From contig NZ_CP034145.1 of the NCBI RefSeq assembly GCF_003856835.1, forward strand, positions 930,001 to 994,000: a stretch of DNA of 64,000 nt, in the 5' to 3' direction. The stretch is from Haloplanus aerogenes. GTDB taxonomy: Archaea; Halobacteriota; Halobacteria; Halobacteriales; Haloferacaceae. The notes under the pieces were generated by a model that worked only from the letters and a program-made list of their open reading frames with translations, was not told the origin of the DNA and searched no databases. The position numbers and the translations under genes are program-made. Below, one piece after another: positions 8,026 through 16,666 of the stretch. How positions within the stretch are numbered: position 1 is the stretch's first letter; each line of letters begins with the position of its first letter.

Positions 8026-9412
8026 CGCCAACAGCTCTCGAGAGGGCTTCGGATCACTATACGGAGCGTCCACAGATGAGGGCGCTCAAAAGGAAGCATT
8101 CACGAGTGGAAAATTTCCAGTTGCAGTCTACGGTCTCGGCAAAATGGGGCTTCCGCTGGCAGCTGTGTTCGCGGAGATTTGTGGGAATGTCATAGGGGTA
8201 GATATCGATCCCGATGTCGTTTCCAGTCTTCAGAACGGGGATTGTCATATTAAGCAGGAACCTGGTCTCGGTTCGCTCGTCGCCGATCTTGTTAATAATG
8301 ATTCGCTCCAAGCGACGACGGAGCCGCGTGAGGCAGCTCGAGATGCATCGATTCACGTCGTTATCGTTCCAACACCAATCACTGAACAAAAAGAGCCAGA
8401 TCTTGCAATCCTTGATACGGTGATCGCAGATATCGCAACCGGATTGACCGAAGGCGATATCGTGCTCGTCGAGTGTACAGTTCCTCCCAAGACCACTGAG
8501 ACGCGTGTTTTCGAGCGACTTCTCGGCGAATCGGATCTTAACCGAGGCGAATTCGGTGTCGCATTCTGTCCGGAGCGAACCTCTTCAGGACGAGCGCTTG
8601 AAGACATCCGCGGTGCGTATCCGAAAGTTGTTGGTGGGATAGATGATGAGAGTACTCGCGCCGCGAGCGTAATTTACGATACGATCAATTCGGAGGGAGT
8701 ACTCACGGTGTCAGATGCGACGACTGCAGAGGCAGTGAAACTATTTGAAGGACTCTACCGAGATGTCAATATAGCGCTCGCAAACGAACTGGGACAGTTT
8801 ACTGACGAATTAGGTATTGATGTTCGCGAAGCGATCGATATCGCCAACACACAGCCATTCTGTCACATACACAATCCGGGGCCTGGCGTCGGCGGACACT
8901 GTATCCCGTATTATCCGTATTTCTTGATCAAACCGTTCGAAACGCCTGCACCACTCCTCTCCGCCGCACGAGAAGTAAACGATTCGATGCCGTCGTTTAC
9001 CGTCGCCAAAGTTCGGGAAGGCCTAGAGTCTCAAGGGATCGCGATTGAAGATGCGAAAATCGTAATTCTGGGCTTAACATATCGTCCTGGCGTCAAGGAA
9101 ATTCGGGCTTCTCCAGCAATCTCCATTAGTCAGGAACTATCGGCTTTGGATGCTGAAGTGTTTGGAATTGATCCATTACTTGATTCATTTGAGGAGTTTG
9201 ATATCCAACCGATTGAACAGGACAAACTCTATGAACTTAGCGTAGACGGCCTTATCCTTGTGACACCACATGAAGAATTCGAACAAATTCAGTGGACAGA
9301 ACTTGATGATCCGGCCGTAATTATTGATGGGCGGGCATCACTAGAGAATCTAGAAACAGATTCCTGGGTATACACGATTGGTAGGGGAAAGCAGATTGGG
9401 AAATATTCGTAA
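8018..9412 (+). CDS. UDP-N-acetyl-sugar 6-dehydrogenase, WbpA/WecC type
   Basis: I place the start at the ATG at 8018, which overlaps the oxidoreductase stop by 8 bases, giving 464 residues. Longer in-frame starts would add a non-conserved N-terminus. The enzyme has YGLGKMGLPLAAVF for NAD binding near residue 38, FCPER near 183, AEAVKLFEGLYRD near 238 and the catalytic cysteine in GVGGHCIPYYP (Cys295). A C-terminal UDP-binding domain follows (LGLTYRPGVKEIRAS). It oxidises UDP-GlcNAc to UDP-GlcNAcA in the Wbp route, or UDP-ManNAc to UDP-ManNAcA if it works with WecB alone. The gene order favours the first. Confidence 0.85.
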   Translation: MTDANSSREGFGSLYGASTDEGAQKEAFTSGKFPVAVYGLGKMGLPLAAVFAEICGNVIGVDIDPDVVSSLQNGDCHIKQEPGLGSLVADLVNNDSLQATTEPREAARDASIHVVIVPTPITEQKEPDLAILDTVIADIATGLTEGDIVLVECTVPPKTTETRVFERLLGESDLNRGEFGVAFCPERTSSGRALEDIRGAYPKVVGGIDDESTRAASVIYDTINSEGVLTVSDATTAEAVKLFEGLYRDVNIALANELGQFTDELGIDVREAIDIANTQPFCHIHNPGPGVGGHCIPYYPYFLIKPFETPAPLLSAAREVNDSMPSFTVAKVREGLESQGIAIEDAKIVILGLTYRPGVKEIRASPAISISQELSALDAEVFGIDPLLDSFEEFDIQPIEQDKLYELSVDGLILVTPHEEFEQIQWTELDDPAVIIDGRASLENLETDSWVYTIGRGKQIGKYS

Positions 9413-9423
9413 AGTTGTAATTC

Positions 9424-10356
9424 CTGCCGTGTTGAATAGCGATCTAATCGGCTCATATCACGGAGTAGAAGGACGAAGCCGAGGAAATCGATTCTGTCTA
9501 TGGAAGTCGATCTCCTCGACTTCGTTGAGCAGTGTCGGCACCTAGCCAAACAAGCGTTGGGAAAGCACGCGGGCGAGCCCGCCAGCGGCGGGTTCGCCCG
9601 CTGGAAGCACGTCGTTCTCCACTGTTTCCGGCTTGAAGACGGCCACAGCTACCGTGAAACACCGAATCGGCTACAGTATATGACCGAGATTTGTGATGCA
9701 CTTGGTCTAGATCCGGACGATCTGCCTGACTTCACCACCCTCTACAAATCGTTCGACCGGCTGGAAATGTGGGTCTGGCGGGCGCGTTGCTGCGCGTTTC
9801 AGCGCAGCAACACCCGCAGTCTGGCCACGCTGCACTCGACAGCACGTTCTTCGACTGTCGCTCGGCCTCGTCGTATTACCGCCAGCGGTCGGGAAGTAAC
9901 GTCCAAACGCTGAAAGTGACGACGTTAACCGATAGAGAATCTCTTGTTGTCCTTGACGTACACATCTCTGCTCGGTGGAAACACGATACGAAGACCGGGC
10001 CGCAGGTCGTCCGCCGGAACGCGGACGACCTGCTATCGGTGGCCGCCGACAAAGCCTTCCACAGCTGGATCACGAAATACGAGTTCTACGCCCTCGGTGT
10101 CGAGCCACTCATCTTACAGCGTGGATCGAGACCGTTGACGCTAGGTCATAACGCGCTCATCCGGGCAAAAGGCTACTCTCAGCGCTGGATGGCCGAAACG
10201 TCGTATTCGACAACGAAGCGCTCGCTCGGCGATGCCGTGCGAGCGCTCGGCTGGTATCGACAGTTCCGTGAGATCGTCCTCATGTTCGCCATCTCCAACA
10301 TAGAACCGCTGTGTGACCCACTCTAACCGTGACTCAGCATCTATTCGACACGGCAG
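9424..10356 (+). mobile_element. IS5-family (ISH1-like) insertion sequence, transposase frameshifted
   Basis: The ends carry 16-bp inverted repeats that differ at one position: CTGCCGTGTTGAATAG at 9424-9439 and its near complement at 10341-10356. Flanks are TAATTC on the left and TAATCC on the right, an imperfect candidate target duplication. The element is 933 bp and encodes one transposase interrupted by a frameshift. It sits immediately after the UDP-sugar dehydrogenase gene and ahead of the methyltransferase gene. Confidence 0.75.
9500..10326 (+). pseudogene. Frameshifted IS5/ISH1-type transposase
   Basis: The N-terminal part starts at 9500 (MEVDLLDFVEQCRH) and stays in one frame to about 9775. 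The conserved continuation (HPQSGHAALDSTFFD, then QTLKVTTLTDRESLVVLDVH) lies in the next frame and runs to 10326. The C-terminus, with ETSYSTTKRSLGDAVRALGW, matches the DDE end of ISH1-group transposases. Rejoining the frames gives about 275 residues, near the family size. A single frameshift is therefore the simplest explanation. Programmed frameshifting is possible but no slippery run is obvious. Confidence 0.75.
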
Positions 10357-10361
10357 TAATC

Positions 10362-10490
10362 CTGCCCTGTTGAATAGCGGTGCTGGCGTGGATGGTTAGA
10401 ATTTGAGGTGGCTGGTGAGAGGTTGATGCCAGCGATCTCAAAATCGGCGCTGCTTCACCTCAGCTCGGAGGTAGCTATTCAAGACGGTAG
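10362..10490. mobile_element. MITE-like element of 129 bp beside the IS5 copy
   Basis: A 17-bp sequence at 10362-10378 (CTGCCCTGTTGAATAGC) pairs with 10474-10490 at 14 of 17 positions. Its outer end closely matches the terminal repeat of the adjacent IS5-type element. The 95-bp interior has no convincing gene and does not match the interior of the IS. This is the build of a miniature inverted-repeat element that the neighbouring transposase family could move. It lies directly upstream of the methyltransferase gene and may supply or disrupt its promoter. Confidence 0.5.
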
Positions 10491-10539
10491 CATTTGCAAC
10501 AGCACAGAATTCATAAAAAAGCCAAATCAATTCAAAGTC

Positions 10540-11277
10540 ATGCGTGCCACGCGGCTGAATGAGTTAGATGTAGATCCGGGTGCAATCTCAACAAACTTTA
10601 GTCATATCGATCACATGTATTCGGGCCGCCTATCTGAGTATTATTATGCTAGATTTGACCAAGCGCTGAATCAATCAGATCTCGCTCCAGATGATTCCGT
10701 TTTGGAGGTTGGAGGAGGCACAGGGGTTTTTTTATTGTCACTTCTGGGTATGGTTAATGAAGTACATTTCTCCGATATATCGCGAGAAAACCCTCACTTT
10801 TCAACACCTTCAGGATTGCTTGATATTGCTGGAAAAGACCCTAAAAAGGTGAGATTTACTGTTTCAGACGCAACAAAATTGCCATATTCAAGTAATTCAT
10901 TTGATAAGGTATTTGCACTTGATGTTCTAGAGCATATTCCCGAAGAGCAAGTTGCTATCCATGAATTAGGTCGGGTCACTGCTCCCAACGGCAGAGCCAT
11001 CATCTCTGCTCCTATCGAAGTTGGACCGCCAGTATTGGTTCGGGAGGTATACCGTTTTCTGGATGGAAACCGGCGTCAAACAGAATCGATCAAGGAACTC
11101 TTAGCAGCAGCATTCGGGAGCCCAATCCACGAAAGGAATGAAAACCATCGAGGATATGATTATAAACAAACAATTAGGTGGCTAAATAAGGAATTTACAC
11201 GGGTTTCCGTAGAATACTGCCCATATCCAAAGTTGGGTCGGCTGAATCCAACAGCAATAATCACGGCATTTTTGTGA
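10540..11277 (+). CDS. Class I SAM-dependent methyltransferase
   Basis: The protein carries the SAM-binding motif VLEVGGGTGVFLLSLLG and the acidic FALDVLEHIPEEQ region of Methyltransf_11/UbiE-like enzymes. It lies in a glycan locus and may O-methylate a sugar, as in known archaeal N-glycans, but the substrate is not shown by sequence. The reading frame is open upstream to 10408, but that part runs through the MITE. I therefore choose the ATG at 10540 (MRATRLNELDVD), giving 245 residues. Low GC sets it apart from its neighbours and suggests acquisition. Confidence 0.7.
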   Translation: MRATRLNELDVDPGAISTNFSHIDHMYSGRLSEYYYARFDQALNQSDLAPDDSVLEVGGGTGVFLLSLLGMVNEVHFSDISRENPHFSTPSGLLDIAGKDPKKVRFTVSDATKLPYSSNSFDKVFALDVLEHIPEEQVAIHELGRVTAPNGRAIISAPIEVGPPVLVREVYRFLDGNRRQTESIKELLAAAFGSPIHERNENHRGYDYKQTIRWLNKEFTRVSVEYCPYPKLGRLNPTAIITAFL

Positions 11278-11542
11278 CATCGTCAAGGGAGATACCAACG
11301 CTTATCAGCGTATAGATTGGTTAGGTCCCGTCGGAGCCCAACGATGCAAGTATCGTTCGCCACGGAGGCACCTAATCTGAGCTATTCATCTTTCCAGTGT
11401 TGTCAAGTCTGTCGAAAATAGCAGAGTAGGAGTTGAAGTCGTTCTTAATACCACGGCTAAACACACCACTAACCGTCATTAAGAGATCCTATTAGTTCGT
11501 CACCTCCGAAGATGATAAGTTGCTAAGAGCGAGTCATAACCT

Positions 11543-12646
11543 ATGGTAGATGAAGTTCCATTTGTAGACATCACAATCGATGACGAGATGATATCTGAGG
11601 CTGTAAACGTACTAGAAAGCGGACGTCTTGTAAAGGGCCCCGAATGCGAGGCTCTTGAAAATGCATTTGCTGATCTATGCTCAACCGATCATGCAATTGG
11701 TGTCTCGAACGGGACTGCAGCTCTTCTGTTGTCAATGAAGGCACTTGACATCAATCCGAGGGATCAAGTGTTTGTTCCGGGGCATACGTACTTTGCGACG
11801 GTTAGTCCTGTCCTTGAACTCGGGGCAGACCCCGTTTTTGTTGATGTTGATCCTGACCGCTACACGATGGATCCTGAGCTGTTGAAAGACGCCATAGATG
11901 AAGCTACGAATCCGGAGGCAATCGTCGTCACACATATGCACGGTCAACCGGCGGAAATGGATGCAATTCTTGAGATCGCTGATGAATATGGGCTTACAGT
12001 TATTGAGGACGCAGCCCAAGCGCATAGGGCGATATATGATGGTCAGCCAGTCGGATCATTCGGTGATGTTGGTTGTTTTTCTTTTTATCCCACGAAGAAT
12101 ATGACCGTTGGCGGTGATGGTGGCATGATTACGACGGATGATCCCGAACTCGCGGCTGAAGCCCGTGCTCTCAGAAATCATGGTCGCGATGAGAGCGGAA
12201 AGCACACTCATCTCGGATTAAATTACAGGCTAGATGAGGTCAAGGCAGCCATTGGTCGAGAACAACTCACACGTCTTCCTGACTGGATACAGGCTCGTAG
12301 AGAGGCAGCTTCACAGTATAATGAACGACTACAAGATATTAAGGAGGTCATCCTTCCAGAAACATATCCTCAGTCAAAACACGTGTATCATCACTATCCA
12401 GTATTAGTACCCGCAAGCGAACGGGCGGGGTTCAGAACACACCTTGACGAACACAGGATCGGTACCGGGATCCACTACGAGGAGGCAGTTCACCAACATA
12501 AAGCCGTTCGTGATCGGGTCAAGAACACTACCCTGCCAGTCGCGGAAGATATCTGCGCGCGGACCGTCTCTCTCCCCATGCATCCACAGTTGAGCGAACC
12601 AGAGGTTAAGTACGTCTGTAACCGAGTGGGGGGGTATTTCCAATGA
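11543..12646 (+). CDS. Second DegT/DnrJ/EryC1/StrS sugar aminotransferase
   Basis: This 367-residue protein is a clear paralogue of the enzyme at 5982-7061. It has SNGTAALLLSMKAL near residue 55, VIEDAAQAHRAIYDG near 153 and CFSFYPTKNMTVGGDGGM with the PLP lysine at residue 185. It should aminate a keto sugar nucleotide. Its stop overlaps the start of the next oxidoreductase by 4 bases (ATGA). The 265-bp spacer upstream contains no gene. Codon usage and GC are lower than in the first copy, so a separate origin is more likely than a recent duplication. Confidence 0.85.
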   Translation: MVDEVPFVDITIDDEMISEAVNVLESGRLVKGPECEALENAFADLCSTDHAIGVSNGTAALLLSMKALDINPRDQVFVPGHTYFATVSPVLELGADPVFVDVDPDRYTMDPELLKDAIDEATNPEAIVVTHMHGQPAEMDAILEIADEYGLTVIEDAAQAHRAIYDGQPVGSFGDVGCFSFYPTKNMTVGGDGGMITTDDPELAAEARALRNHGRDESGKHTHLGLNYRLDEVKAAIGREQLTRLPDWIQARREAASQYNERLQDIKEVILPETYPQSKHVYHHYPVLVPASERAGFRTHLDEHRIGTGIHYEEAVHQHKAVRDRVKNTTLPVAEDICARTVSLPMHPQLSEPEVKYVCNRVGGYFQ

Positions 12647-13650
12647 AACTTGGAGTGATCGGTACAGGGTATTGGGGGTCGAACCACGCACGCGTCGCCG
12701 TGGAACTTGAGGAAGATGGCCTCATAGAAGAGGTCATCTTTTGCGATCTTGATGAGGATCGCGTTACAGAACTCGCTTCTAATTATGGGGTTGAATTCGT
12801 CACCGATTATCGAGAATTGATCTCAAGAGTGGATGCTGCTGTTATTGCCACTCCATCGCATACCCATAGAGACATAGCTATAACGCTACTCTCAAACGGC
12901 GTAGATTGTCTTGTAGAGAAGCCATTAGCGATTCACAGTGATACAGCATGGGAAATCGTTGAGACCGCGAATCAAAATAATCGGACACTTGCCGTTGGAC
13001 ATATTTTTAGATATCATCCTGCGTTACAAGCTGTCAAAGAGCGGATCGATCGAGGAGAACTCGGTCATATCAAATATCTTCATACGAATCGGTATTCCTT
13101 CCGTGTTCCCCGGGAATCAAGTGGAGTCCTACATCAACTAGCAGTTCACGATGTCGACATTTATCGCTATCTTTTGGGAGGCCATCCCGATCGGATATTC
13201 TGCGCTACGAACTCTTGGATCCGGGACGATATTGAGGAGACAGCGACGCTAACACTCAACTATGAAAATACCATCGGCACGATTAATGAGTCGTGGCAAG
13301 TCCCCGTATTCGGAAAGAAGCGCGAACTTATTGTTATCGGCACGGAGAGATCAGCCTATATTGATTACTTGAAAGATACCGAATTCGAGATATTTGACTC
13401 CCGAATTCGGCGTGAAGATGGTGAGTACCGTGCGATGGAAGAAGGTCAGACAACTCATGAGACACGAAACGCGGAGCCTCTTCGAGAGGAAGTTACAGAC
13501 TTTCTTATGGCAATTGAGAATGACCGATCACCTCTTGCCAGTGGGCAGGTTGGAGCTGAAGCGATCTCGCTTTTGGAGCGGGCCGCTGAATCAGAGCGGA
13601 CGAATAGCGCCGTCTCTGTTGGAGCGGATCAATTCCGTATGAGTGAATAA
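12643..13650 (+). CDS. Second Gfo/Idh/MocA-family oxidoreductase
   Basis: The 335-residue enzyme opens with LGVIGTGYWGSNHARVAVEL and has DCLVEKPLAIHSDTAWEIV near residue 89 and LHQLAVHDVDIYRYLLGGHP near residue 163, the expected NAD and catalytic segments. Coupled to the aminotransferase before it, it probably supplies the keto sugar. It ends ten bases from the stop of a convergent acetyltransferase. Together the three genes reproduce the WbpB/WbpE/WbpD trio of the first cluster. Confidence 0.85.
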   Translation: MKLGVIGTGYWGSNHARVAVELEEDGLIEEVIFCDLDEDRVTELASNYGVEFVTDYRELISRVDAAVIATPSHTHRDIAITLLSNGVDCLVEKPLAIHSDTAWEIVETANQNNRTLAVGHIFRYHPALQAVKERIDRGELGHIKYLHTNRYSFRVPRESSGVLHQLAVHDVDIYRYLLGGHPDRIFCATNSWIRDDIEETATLTLNYENTIGTINESWQVPVFGKKRELIVIGTERSAYIDYLKDTEFEIFDSRIRREDGEYRAMEEGQTTHETRNAEPLREEVTDFLMAIENDRSPLASGQVGAEAISLLERAAESERTNSAVSVGADQFRMSE

Positions 13651-13660
13651 TATCAGCAGT

Positions 13661-14152
13661 TCAGTCCCGATAGTCGATAATCTTCGCTGGATTGCCCGCT
13701 ACAACAGCGTTTGGTGGGACATCGTCAACGACGACCGCCCCTGCCCCAACCATTGCGTTCTCTCCAATGTCAACAGGCATGATCACAGCACCGGTTCCAA
13801 GCGACGCTCCTTGACGGACCGTCGTTGATTCCCAAGCGTCTGAATTGCCACTTGGAGGGTACCGGTCATTAACAAATTTAACGCCATGGCTAACGAAGAC
13901 ATTCTCTTCTATTTCAACTTTTGAGCAAATGAATGCGTGTGATTGTATCCGCGTTTCTCGCCCGATTATTGCATTTTCCTGGATCTCTACTAAACTCCCG
14001 ACCATACACTCTGAACCGATCTTGCAACCATACATATTGACGAATCGCCAAATTCGGCAGTTAGACCCAATCTCTGAGTCTTTGATTGAAACGAAATCGC
14101 CAATCTCTGTCCCCTCTCCAATATCACAGTTTTTGATCTGTTTTGTCTCCAT
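13661..14152 (-). CDS. Second hexapeptide-repeat sugar acetyltransferase, WbpD-like
   Basis: I choose the ATG at 14152 (METKQIKNCDIGEGTEIGD), giving 163 residues. An in-frame ATG nine codons upstream is less typical. The protein is a left-handed beta-helix with repeats such as IGSNCRIWRFVNMYGCKIG and ends with DVPPNAVVAGNPAKI. A conserved His in FVSHGVKFVNDRYP fits the acetyl-transfer site of this group. It faces the oxidoreductase gene tail to tail and probably acetylates the amino sugar produced by the two preceding enzymes. Confidence 0.8.
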   Translation of the reverse strand: METKQIKNCDIGEGTEIGDFVSIKDSEIGSNCRIWRFVNMYGCKIGSECMVGSLVEIQENAIIGRETRIQSHAFICSKVEIEENVFVSHGVKFVNDRYPPSGNSDAWESTTVRQGASLGTGAVIMPVDIGENAMVGAGAVVVDDVPPNAVVAGNPAKIIDYRD

Positions 14153-14317
14153 ATCTATTTGTCTAACAGGATGGAACATATACGTTCGTACTCAGAGAGA
14201 TCATCAGGTGCAGCAGACTCACTACAGATTCCCTAAAAGAGGAAACCTGATTATCTGTGGGAGAAGATGCTCCACCGAACCAATATATTTATATTCAAAA
14301 AACGATCCTATCGATTG

Positions 14318-15283
14318 ATGACTACCGATAACTCTAAAATAACTTCGGTTTCAATTATTATTCCCACACATAATGAAGAACAGACTATCGAAAGCTGTTT
14401 GGATGCGTTAATTTCTGCAGATTGTGAAAGTCACAAAGAAATTTTAGTTGTTGACGGTCAAAGCGAAGACCGGACTCGAGAGCAGATTTCATCGTATGAG
14501 CAGGCCCATCAGTGTGTGTCATTATATGATAATCCTCAACAAACAACACCACACGGCATAAATATTGGTCTTGAAAACGCGACTGGTGAGGTCGTTTCTT
14601 TTATTAGTGGCCACAGCATCGTTTCCGAGCAATTTTTCAATCACATAATGACCGCATTTGATCGTGCGCCTGATGCTGATGTGGTTGGTGGTCGAATGGT
14701 TCCCTCCCCGGAGACCTACTTTGAACACTCAGTGGCAGCCGCACTCATCTCTCGATTAGGAGCAAGTAGTTCACGGTTCCGGCCTGTAGAAGGCTATGTT
14801 GAGACGGTGAACTTCGGGGCTTACCGACGTGAAGTTATTGAGACCGTTGGAAAAATGGATACTGACCTCCCACGGGCACAAGATTATGAGTATAACAAGC
14901 GAGTTCGTGCCGCTGGCTTCCGTCTCTATCAGTATCCAGAGTTACAAATTAGCTATGTCCCCAGATCAACTCCATTAGCACTTGCAAAACAGTATTATGG
15001 CAACGGGTACTGGAAAGCCAACGTCTTCAATAAATTAGACGAATATCCGCTTCCACCACGTGTTTGTGGCTTAGCTATGATCATACTTGGTAGCGTCACT
15101 ATTCCGTTGTGGCCACTGATGCTCGGAAGTTACCTTATCATTATTAATTTTGTAGCTATCTCATCGATTAGAACGTCGAAAGTAGGGACAGATATGAAGC
15201 ATATTCCCGGAGCTGTACTCGCATTGTTCATAATGCACTCCAGTTTTGCTTTAGGAATCCTGCACGGCTCGATTTCTCCATAG
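14318..15283 (+). CDS. Family 2 glycosyltransferase with C-terminal membrane segments
   Basis: The start is set at the ATG at 14318 because a TATA-like run (ATATATTTATATT) lies just upstream and the GT2 core begins at once with SVSIIIPTHNEEQTIESCL. Other signatures are EILVVDGQSEDRT, FISGHSIVSEQFF and the acceptor-side DLPRAQDYEYNKRVRAAGF. Two to three hydrophobic stretches follow residue 255, as in ExoA/succinoglycan-type transferases anchored to the membrane. It should add a sugar to a polyprenyl-linked glycan at the cytoplasmic face. It is about 321 residues and AT-rich. Confidence 0.8.
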   Translation: MTTDNSKITSVSIIIPTHNEEQTIESCLDALISADCESHKEILVVDGQSEDRTREQISSYEQAHQCVSLYDNPQQTTPHGINIGLENATGEVVSFISGHSIVSEQFFNHIMTAFDRAPDADVVGGRMVPSPETYFEHSVAAALISRLGASSSRFRPVEGYVETVNFGAYRREVIETVGKMDTDLPRAQDYEYNKRVRAAGFRLYQYPELQISYVPRSTPLALAKQYYGNGYWKANVFNKLDEYPLPPRVCGLAMIILGSVTIPLWPLMLGSYLIIINFVAISSIRTSKVGTDMKHIPGAVLALFIMHSSFALGILHGSISP

Positions 15284-15799
15284 AAGCTATATGAATTTTA
15301 ACTATTTCTATAACGGTGAGGAATAACGGGGGCAACAGGAAATTATGAATCATTTCAGAAAACAATGCCCAATTTGTAAGCTGCTCACTGTTCGTTCAGC
15401 GACATTCTCAAGCAACTTTCCGGGAAGTCCCGTCAATCGTGGAGACTATACCGTATCCACAAAGACAAACCTAAACGTGCAGACGACCAGTCAGGCAACA
15501 CTCGTGAATAGCCACCTTGTCTTCATTTAGACTGTCAATGAAAAAATGCATTTCGATGGGTGCGTATCATTCATCCGCAAATCACCTTCCTCTCTTGAGT
15601 CGGTAGTTTTTCCTATCGCCTGTGCAAGGCACTCCGGACTCCATTGTCCTACTCACGGAATGCCCTGTCGCTACGGAATCAGGGGTGTTCCTTTCGCAGT
15701 TATCACCGGTGATCTCAGTATCGGGATAAATTCCAAACCGGCTTAATCAACAGTGTCAATACAGAATTCTTATCGGCCCTGGAAAAAGAATTCGAGATC
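15284..15799. other. Spacer without a recognisable gene
   Basis: Only short frames without family signatures are present between the GT2 gene and the nucleotidyltransferase. An AT-rich stretch and a run of six A near 15540 are visible. Gene remnants are possible but I could not name one. Confidence 0.4.
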
Positions 15800-16573
15800 A
15801 TGAAAGCCGTTGTACTCGCGGCTGGGAAAGGCACGCGCCTCCGGCCGCTAACTGAAGATAAGCCCAAGGGAATGGTCGAAGTCAATGGGAAGCCACTCAT
15901 CACTCACTGTTTCGACAAGTTGATTGAACTTGGTGCGGACGAACTCATCGCCGTTGTCGGCTATATGAAGGAGGTCATCATCGATCACTACGGCGACGAG
16001 TACGATGGCATCCCGATTACCTACACCCACCAGCGAGAGCAGAGGGGACTCGCCCATGCCCTCCTGACAGTCGAAGAGTACATCGATGACGATTTCATGT
16101 TGATGCTCGGCGACAACATCTTCCGGGCGAATCTCCAGGACGTGGTCCGCCGACAGCACGAAGACCGTACGGACGCCGCTTTTCTCGTCGAGGAAGTGCC
16201 GTGGGAGGAGGCCTCCCGCTACGGCGTGTGTGACACCAACCCGTATGGAGAGATCACAGATGTAGTGGAGAAACCGGAAGATCCACCGAGCAACTTAGTG
16301 ATGACTGGATTCTATACCTTCTCGCCAGCAATCTTCCACGCGTGTCACCTCGTTCAACCATCGGAGCGCAACGAGTACGAAATATCCGATGCCATTGACC
16401 TTCTCATCCAGTCGGGGCGGACTATCGACGCTATTGGCCTCGACGGCTGGCGGATCGACATTGGGTACCCTGAAGACCGCGAGGAGGCTGAACGACGCCT
16501 CTCAAGTAGTGCGGACTCCAACGCCGTGACGACGACTAAGACAGCTGATCCAGCGGTTGAGACGGGAGAATAA
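15800..16573 (+). CDS. Sugar-1-phosphate nucleotidylyltransferase, RmlA/AglF-like
   Basis: The 257-residue protein begins with MKAVVLAAGKGTRLRPLTED, the nucleotide-binding loop of the NTP_transferase family. It has MLMLGDNIFRANL near residue 95 with the metal-binding Asp, and VEKPEDPPSNLVMTGFY near 155. It couples a sugar-1-phosphate to UTP or dTTP. AglF of Haloferax, which makes UDP-glucuronic-type precursors, has this size and start. The exact base and sugar are not readable. It stands alone, ahead of the GlmU-like gene by about 90 bp. Confidence 0.82.
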   Translation: MKAVVLAAGKGTRLRPLTEDKPKGMVEVNGKPLITHCFDKLIELGADELIAVVGYMKEVIIDHYGDEYDGIPITYTHQREQRGLAHALLTVEEYIDDDFMLMLGDNIFRANLQDVVRRQHEDRTDAAFLVEEVPWEEASRYGVCDTNPYGEITDVVEKPEDPPSNLVMTGFYTFSPAIFHACHLVQPSERNEYEISDAIDLLIQSGRTIDAIGLDGWRIDIGYPEDREEAERRLSSSADSNAVTTTKTADPAVETGE

Positions 16574-16636
16574 TACGCCGGATCATCTATTCTATCTTAA
16601 ACCTGTGTTGCGATTTCTGTAGACTCTCTGCCAAAG

Positions 16637-16646
16637 GTCTATATCT
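16637..16646 (+). promoter_or_regulatory. TATA-like box of the GlmU-like gene
   Basis: GTCTATATCT is centred about 26 nt ahead of the ATG at 16667. This spacing fits a leaderless transcript and supports that start. Confidence 0.45.
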
Positions 16647-16666
16647 CGTGGCGGAAACCAGTGCGT

